In this document: piece by piece, positions 59,315 to 64,000 of the stretch
Position numbering within the stretch: position 1 is the stretch's first letter
Layout of the letters: each line of letters starts with the position of its first letter
Assembly (NCBI RefSeq): GCF_009909195.1
Contig: NZ_JAAAMU010000006.1
Span: 248,001-312,000, forward strand
DNA from: Paenibacillus sacheonensis
GTDB taxonomy: Bacteria; Bacillota; Bacilli; Paenibacillales; Paenibacillaceae
Direction: 5' to 3'
DNA length: 64,000 bases
Program-made: the position numbers and the translations under genes
The notes under the pieces: model-generated
What the model was told of the DNA's origin: nothing
The model's database searches: none
What the model saw: only the letters and a program-made list of their open reading frames with translations

Positions 59315-60382
59315 TTATCCGCGCTCGGACTCCGATTCGTTTCGGGAGCGTTCCGTGTGCCGCTGCCGGTATTCGCTCGGCAGCAGTCCCGTCTGCTCCT
59401 TGAACAATTTGCTGAAATACCGCTGGTCCGTGAACCCGCACCGTTCGGCGATCCAGTAGACGGGATGGTTCGTGGCGAGCAGCAGCTCCTTGGCGGCTTG
59501 CAGGCTGGCGGCCTGCAGGAAATGGGTGAACGTCAGCCGCGTGATGTCGCGGAAGCTCGTGCTGAAGTAGCTCTTGCTCAGATTCACCGACCGGCTGATC
59601 TCGCTCTGCTTCCTATGGAGGCCCGGCTGCTCCTGGATCAGATCGACCGCTTTGACGATGGCCTTGATGACGTCCTCGGAATAGGCGGAGCCGCGCAGCC
59701 AAGCGGCCAATTCGCCCCGCAGCGTCCGCAGCCAAGCCCCCGCTTCTTCATCCGGCGGACCGGATTGCCGCTCCCAGGCGAACATCGGAAAGCTCCGCCT
59801 CCATCGTTCCATCGCGGCCGCCAAAAGGGAGGATGCCCCGGGCCCGGAGGCGCCGCCGACCTCCAGTTCGGCGACCGCATCGGCGAGCGCGGCAAACGCA
59901 GCGTCGTCCATCACCCACTGCACGTTCTCCGCCAGCCGGGCAGCCGCCTTCCGCGCGCTTTCGTTTTTCGCTTTCGCCTGCGCCGGCACGCTGCCGGGGA
60001 GCTCCTGCCGGACGACCCGCAGAATGCGTTCCATGGTCTGATCCAAATCCAGCTCCTCCAGCTGCGTCTTGACGATATAATCGACCGCGCCTAGCCGGAG
60101 CGCCTCCTGAATGTAATCGAAATCCTGATGGCAGGTCAGAATGACGACCTTCGGCGGCGGATTCAGCTCTCCGACCAGCTTGAGCAGCTCCAAGCCCGAC
60201 ATGCCGGGCATCGTTATGTCCGTCATGAGCAGCTGCACGGCATGCGTCCGCATGAATTCCATCGCCTTCTCGCCCGTCGCCGCCTCGCCGGCGATCTCGA
60301 CCCCGAATTTCTCCCAGGGGAACAGCAGCCGCATCCCTTTGCGCACCAAGCTTTCGTCATCCACGATCAGTGCCTGAATCAA
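59315..60382 (-). CDS. Response regulator with AraC DNA-binding domain
   Basis: The 355 residues have a receiver domain (about 1-120; [12 protein letters not shown], phospho-acceptor Asp in [13 protein letters not shown] at about D55, KTQLEELDL), a short linker and a C-terminal AraC domain (about 255-350; [24 protein letters not shown], then [29 protein letters not shown]). It is shorter than the regulator at 33 kb because the middle region is reduced. It overlaps the kinase gene by 26 bp and precedes the lipoprotein gene, so it probably activates the alpha-galactoside operon. The start is a TTG preceded by AGGAGTGGAGAACC. Confidence 0.92.
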   Translation of the reverse strand: MIQALIVDDESLVRKGMRLLFPWEKFGVEIAGEAATGEKAMEFMRTHAVQLLMTDITMPGMSGLELLKLVGELNPPPKVVILTCHQDFDYIQEALRLGAVDYIVKTQLEELDLDQTMERILRVVRQELPGSVPAQAKAKNESARKAAARLAENVQWVMDDAAFAALADAVAELEVGGASGPGASSLLAAAMERWRRSFPMFAWERQSGPPDEEAGAWLRTLRGELAAWLRGSAYSEDVIKAIVKAVDLIQEQPGLHRKQSEISRSVNLSKSYFSTSFRDITRLTFTHFLQAASLQAAKELLLATNHPVYWIAERCGFTDQRYFSKLFKEQTGLLPSEYRQRHTERSRNESESERG

Positions 60383-62123
60383 GGTTCTCCACTCCTCTCA
60401 AGGTGTCCGGGAGCCGAATGGCGATCGTCGTTCCGACGCCGGCTCCGCTTTCCATCGTCAACCGCGCTTCGCTGCCGTAGTAGACGAACAGCATTTTCTT
60501 CACGTAACGCAAACCGATACCGAGACCCGATCTTCGCAATCGCTCGTCGTCCTCTTCCAGCATCCCGCGCAGCTTCTCTTCGGGGATTCCCCTGCCGTTG
60601 TCGCTGACCCGCAGCAGCAGCGACCTCCGCTCCCGCGAGATGGCCACTTCGATCTCGCCCTTGTCGTCGTCGTCGAAGCCGTGGTACAGCGCGTTCTCCA
60701 CGAGAGGCTGCAGGATGAAGCGCGGAATCGGGACGTCGAGACAATCCGGGTCGACCAAGAGCCTCACCTTGAAGGAGTGATCGTAGCGGATGTTCTGCAG
60801 GTCGATATAGTCCCTTACGGCATCCACTTCTTCCCCGACCGTGACGATGATGTTTTTCTTGCCGAGATTGTAGTGCAGCACCCGCGTGAAGATCGCCACC
60901 AGGCCCGCGATCGTCGTCTGTCCTTCCATCCGCGCCAGCCATTGGATCGTGTTTAACGTATTATGAAGAAAATGCGGGTTGATCTGGACGAGCAGCTTCT
61001 CGACCTCCAGCTCCCCCCTCCGCTTCTCCTTGTCCTCCACGTCCGTGATCAGCTCCGTGATGCGCCGGCTCATCTGATGGAAGTTGTCCATGATATGATT
61101 GAATTCCGCCAGCCCGGTAGCCGGCATACTCGCGGCGGACGGAATATGGCTGAAACGCGTGATTTCCCGGTTGATCAGCCGAATCGGCCGGTAGACCATG
61201 CGCCAGATCAGCCAGGCTAATGCGATGCCGAGCACGAGCGACAGGGAAGCGAACAGGATGAATTGCGACAGCCATTTCTTCACCACGCTGTTGTAAGCGT
61301 TCTCCGGAATAAGCTGATAGAGCGTCCAGCCTTGCATGCCGGCGGCATGAAAGCTCTGGTAGGCTTCGCCCGGCAAAGCGAACGTCTGCCCGGCCGCGGC
61401 CGCGTCGTCCGGCAGGTTGCCGTACGCCACCTTGCCGTCCGGCGTCGTCAATACATGATAGACGGGATCGCTGCCCTCCGCATTCGATTCGCCGCCCGAG
61501 GCGAACAGCGCTTCCAAGCCGATGACCTTCGTCTCGATATAGGCGTACAAGTAGCGTCCTTCGCCGTATTCCAGCTTCCGCAGCAGGGAAAATACCAGTT
61601 CCTTGCGGTTGGATTCGTCGAGCGACGGATAAGGACCGTAATAGGTAAACAGCTTTTGCTTGAAGAAAATATGCAGGGCGTCCGGCTTGAAGCCGGTCTC
61701 CACGGCGGCGTTCGGAAACAGCATCGGCTCCGTCAGCTCCGGCGCGTAGTAGAACATCGCCCCCAGATTGGGATTCGAGAAATTCACGTTCGCCACCGAC
61801 TGGTTGATGTCGCGGTACAGGATGGACCGGCTGTACGAATCGGTGCTGGAGATGAAGGTGACGACGTCCCGCCCGATGCCGCCCTCGATATCCATCAGCT
61901 GCGACACCCTGCCGAGCTCGTCGAGCTTGCGCTCCAGCTCGTCCCGCTCCTGCTGCACCTTGTCCTGCCAGTCCGCCTCGATCTTCTCGGTCTGCACCAC
62001 GTAGATCCACCGGTAGGAGATATAACCCGTCAATAATATGGGTATGATCGTCGCGACGGTCAGGATAACGGCTAATCTTCCCTTCAATGACCCGATCAGC
62101 GAAAACCGGCGGATCGCTTCCAT
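60357..62123 (-). CDS. Membrane sensor histidine kinase (YesM-like)
   Basis: 588 residues: TM1 (about 13-33), an extracytoplasmic dCache-like sensor (about 35-275), TM2 (about 278-300), HAMP (about 300-355), the phospho-acceptor His in [19 protein letters not shown] (about 390) and an ATPase domain with N-box [30 protein letters not shown] and [11 protein letters not shown]. It is the partner of the overlapping response regulator and is expected to report extracellular sugar. RBS GGGGAGTCGGAAGC precedes the ATG. Confidence 0.93.
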   Translation of the reverse strand: MEAIRRFSLIGSLKGRLAVILTVATIIPILLTGYISYRWIYVVQTEKIEADWQDKVQQERDELERKLDELGRVSQLMDIEGGIGRDVVTFISSTDSYSRSILYRDINQSVANVNFSNPNLGAMFYYAPELTEPMLFPNAAVETGFKPDALHIFFKQKLFTYYGPYPSLDESNRKELVFSLLRKLEYGEGRYLYAYIETKVIGLEALFASGGESNAEGSDPVYHVLTTPDGKVAYGNLPDDAAAAGQTFALPGEAYQSFHAAGMQGWTLYQLIPENAYNSVVKKWLSQFILFASLSLVLGIALAWLIWRMVYRPIRLINREITRFSHIPSAASMPATGLAEFNHIMDNFHQMSRRITELITDVEDKEKRRGELEVEKLLVQINPHFLHNTLNTIQWLARMEGQTTIAGLVAIFTRVLHYNLGKKNIIVTVGEEVDAVRDYIDLQNIRYDHSFKVRLLVDPDCLDVPIPRFILQPLVENALYHGFDDDDKGEIEVAISRERRSLLLRVSDNGRGIPEEKLRGMLEEDDERLRRSGLGIGLRYVKKMLFVYYGSEARLTMESGAGVGTTIAIRLPDTLRGVENLDSGTDRG

Positions 62124-62366
62124 GCTTCCGACTCCCCTTCGGCCTGCGCGTGCCGTCTCTCTCGTCTATCGGTCTATCGCGCGTTATCGATCAGCTTTAT
62201 CGTAACACATGCCCTGCTCGGCTGGCTCGATGAAAAGGCGATGGCTGACTCCGTCCCGGCGACAGGCAGTCTATTACACGCCAATACGGGCTTCCTCCCT
62301 ATCACGCAGTTTCTCTCTTCCTCATAAACTACTAAGAGTCGAACTATACGGAGGAGCCGTGATGCT

Positions 62367-63287
62367 ATGCAGGCGAAAAGCGCTAGCAATTTGAAAGTTA
62401 TCGACGTTTCGCATTATCAGGGCAATGTCGATTGGAAAAAGGTGCGCGGGGACGGCGTCGTCGGCGCGTTTATAAAAGCTACGGAAGGCACGACCTTCAA
62501 GGATTCCACCCTCTCCTCCAATGCGGTGAACGCGGCCGCGGAGGGCCTGCTCGTCGGTTTCTATCATTACGCGCATCCGGAAAAAACCGATGCCGTATCG
62601 GAAGCGGCGTACTTCGCCTCCGTCATCGCCGGATACAAGTCGGATTTCCCGTATGTGCTGGATGTCGAGGGCGATGCGTCGAAGCTCGGCGCCGACAAGC
62701 TGACGGACTGGTGCGTGAAGTGGCTTCAAGAGGTTAAGCGGCTGACGGGCCGCGATACGATGATATACTCCGGCGCCAGCTTCGCCAATTCGTACTTGGG
62801 CAAGGCGCTCGGCCAATGGCCGCTGTGGATCGCGCACTACGGCGTCGACACGCCGATGGGCAACAACACGTGGAGCGAATGGGCGGTCTTCCAGTATACG
62901 TCCACCGGAATCGTCGATGGCATCGCCGGCAACGTGGATGTCAACGCCATGGAGAAAGCCTTCTACGACAAATACGCCGGCGTCACCGTCGTGAAGCCGC
63001 TCAGCGAACTAGATACGATCAAGGTCGTCATCAACGATAAACTGGCCGCTTACGGACGCAACGTGAACGGCTCGGTCTATGCGCCGATCCGCCAATTCGG
63101 CGATGCCCTCGGCATGACCGTGTCCTGGAATGAAACCGAGAAGGTACCCTATCTGAACGACATCCCGTTCACGCAATATATCCTGTTCGAAGGATCGTCT
63201 TATGTCAGCGCGCGGTCCATCGGCGCGATCCTCGGCGGTACGGTGACTTGGGACGGCAAGACGCAAAAGGTGTACATCTACTATTGA
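62367..63287 (+). CDS. GH25 muramidase (lysozyme-like) with C-terminal stalk-like domain
   Basis: 306 residues. The GH25 domain (about 8-200) shows LKVIDVSHYQGNVDWKKVR, AFIKATEGTTFKD, VGFYHYAHPEKT, the catalytic DVEGD and WAVFQYTSTG. The C-terminal part (about 215-306) resembles a stalk domain (VVINDKLAAYGRNVNGSVYAPIRQFGDALG, then SYVSARSIGAILGGTVTWDGKTQKVYIYY). The GH25 family cleaves the MurNAc-GlcNAc bond of peptidoglycan. No signal peptide is present, so the export route is unclear. A GGAGGAG site lies about 10 bases before the ATG. The gene stands alone, divergent from the kinase. Confidence 0.9.
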   Translation: MQAKSASNLKVIDVSHYQGNVDWKKVRGDGVVGAFIKATEGTTFKDSTLSSNAVNAAAEGLLVGFYHYAHPEKTDAVSEAAYFASVIAGYKSDFPYVLDVEGDASKLGADKLTDWCVKWLQEVKRLTGRDTMIYSGASFANSYLGKALGQWPLWIAHYGVDTPMGNNTWSEWAVFQYTSTGIVDGIAGNVDVNAMEKAFYDKYAGVTVVKPLSELDTIKVVINDKLAAYGRNVNGSVYAPIRQFGDALGMTVSWNETEKVPYLNDIPFTQYILFEGSSYVSARSIGAILGGTVTWDGKTQKVYIYY

Positions 63288-63360
63288 CTGGATACCGAAT
63301 AAGCAGTAACGAACGGTCGAATAACGCATGAGCGAATAACGAAAGTCATACGCGACACGA

Positions 63361-63403
63361 AAAAACCGGGAAAGGGCAGAAGCTGCTCCTCCCGGTTTTC
63401 TTA
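63361..63403. terminator. Bidirectional terminator between the GH25 gene and glpD
   Basis: AAAACCGGGA and TCCCGGTTTT arms, with an inner GGCAG-AA-GCTGC stem, have A and T runs on both sides and sit between two converging genes. Confidence 0.88.
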
Positions 63404-63425
63404 TGCCGTCGTCTTCACGGTCCGC

Positions 63426-64000
63426 TCAACCCTGCGTCGGACCCGCCGCCTCGGCCAGCTGCCGCTCCAGCTCGGCCGCGTACGCGGAGCGCTGCTCCTT
63501 CGTCCACCGCAGCCGCTCCGCCATCGCGGCGACGACGGCGTCCTTCCAGCGGCGCACCTCCGCGATGCGGAAGAACATGCCGCCCGTGCGGCGAACGAGG
63601 AAATCGGCCGGCTTCACCGCCATCTCCGATTCCATCGCGTACCGCAGCGCGACCGCGAGCACGAGCGGCAAGCCATGCTTCAGCGCCCACGGCTTCGTCG
63701 GCGCCGCAAGCCCGAACAGCTGCGCGGCGTTGGAGCCGTAGCGCCGCGCTAGGAATGCGGCTTCGCCGGCGGTGAAGCCGCTTCGCTGTCCCTCGCCCGT
63801 CTTCGTGCGGACGAACGATTCGAAATTGCGCGAGCCGCCGACATCGCCGCCGGATAGCGGAATCCCTTTCGTCCGGCTCGCGCTCAGCGGAGGCTTCCCT
63901 TCCGCGCGGAGAAGCTCGTCGATTTTGTTCACGACCGTCTCGGCCATCTTGCGGTAGCCCGTCAGCTTCCCGCCGGCAATGGAGATCAGGCCCGAGGAAG
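63426..64000 (-). CDS. glpD: Glycerol-3-phosphate dehydrogenase (3' end only)
   Basis: The frame is open to the window end, so only the C-terminal 190 residues or so are present. It begins SGLISIAGGKLTGYRKMAETVV, the conserved FAD-domain end of GlpD/GlpA, and continues into the helical C-terminal DAO_C domain (LARRYGSNAAQLFGLA, AMESEMAVKPADFLVRRTGGMFF, RWTKEQRSAYAAELER). The enzyme oxidises glycerol-3-phosphate to DHAP at the membrane and passes electrons to quinone. Neighbours upstream are outside the window. Confidence 0.9.
   Translation of the reverse strand, partial: SSGLISIAGGKLTGYRKMAETVVNKIDELLRAEGKPPLSASRTKGIPLSGGDVGGSRNFESFVRTKTGEGQRSGFTAGEAAFLARRYGSNAAQLFGLAAPTKPWALKHGLPLVLAVALRYAMESEMAVKPADFLVRRTGGMFFRIAEVRRWKDAVVAAMAERLRWTKEQRSAYAAELERQLAEAAGPTQG

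Overview
The window is about 64 kb of a high-GC, low-copy-of-mobile-DNA Firmicute chromosome. The gene content points to Paenibacillaceae (Paenibacillus or Cohnella): YesM/YesN-type two-component pairs next to large lipoprotein sugar-binding proteins, stalk-domain (copper amine oxidase N-terminal type) secreted proteins, many glycoside hydrolases, AGGAGG-type ribosome binding sites and no ATPase gene inside the sugar transporter operons (they presumably share an MsmX-type ATPase encoded elsewhere). No tRNA, rRNA, prophage or CRISPR array was seen.

Layout. 1-4.2 kb: the end of a siderophore ABC permease, then a large secreted beta-helix/PKD/FN3/PA14 protein. 4.3-20.9 kb: mixed housekeeping and regulatory genes (aldo/keto reductase, HD-GYP protein, two ECF-type sigma factors, one with an overlapping membrane protein, PAP2 phosphatase, two SDRs, PP2C-like protein, GH51 arabinofuranosidase, phytanoyl-CoA dioxygenase-like protein facing an AraC regulator, serine hydrolase). 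20.1-23.2 kb: an AraC regulator divergent from a GH151-like (putative fucosidase) gene. 23.5-35.4 kb: a minus-strand locus, kinase - regulator - binding protein - two permeases - GH78 rhamnosidase - GH39-like hydrolase, probably for a rhamnose-containing plant polysaccharide. 35.8-39.7 kb: potABCD polyamine uptake. 40.1-43.3 kb: small kinase, hypothetical protein, acetyltransferase, Lrp regulator and a single-domain chromate transporter. 43.4-52.5 kb: a minus-strand run with a CcpA-type site on its promoter, binding protein - two permeases - class II aldolase - GH38 mannosidase - DeoR regulator - NagA, fitting uptake and breakdown of mannose/amino-sugar glycans. 53.4-62.1 kb: kinase - regulator - binding protein - two permeases - GH4 alpha-galactosidase. 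62.4-64 kb: a GH25 muramidase and the end of glpD.

The most unusual feature is non-coding. A repeat of exactly 185 bp occurs four times (two in tandem at 18.35-18.85 kb, one inverted at 39.9 kb, one at 57.1 kb). It is an imperfect palindrome built from four copies of a CTAACGGTTG motif at fixed positions 1, 51, 122 and 172, arranged + + - -, around a conserved centre. One copy lies inside a sugar-transporter operon next to a long 7-bp repeat tract, between the binding-protein gene and the first permease gene. A separate array of about fourteen 51/52-bp units lies just upstream of another sugar operon. I recognise neither repeat as a described family.
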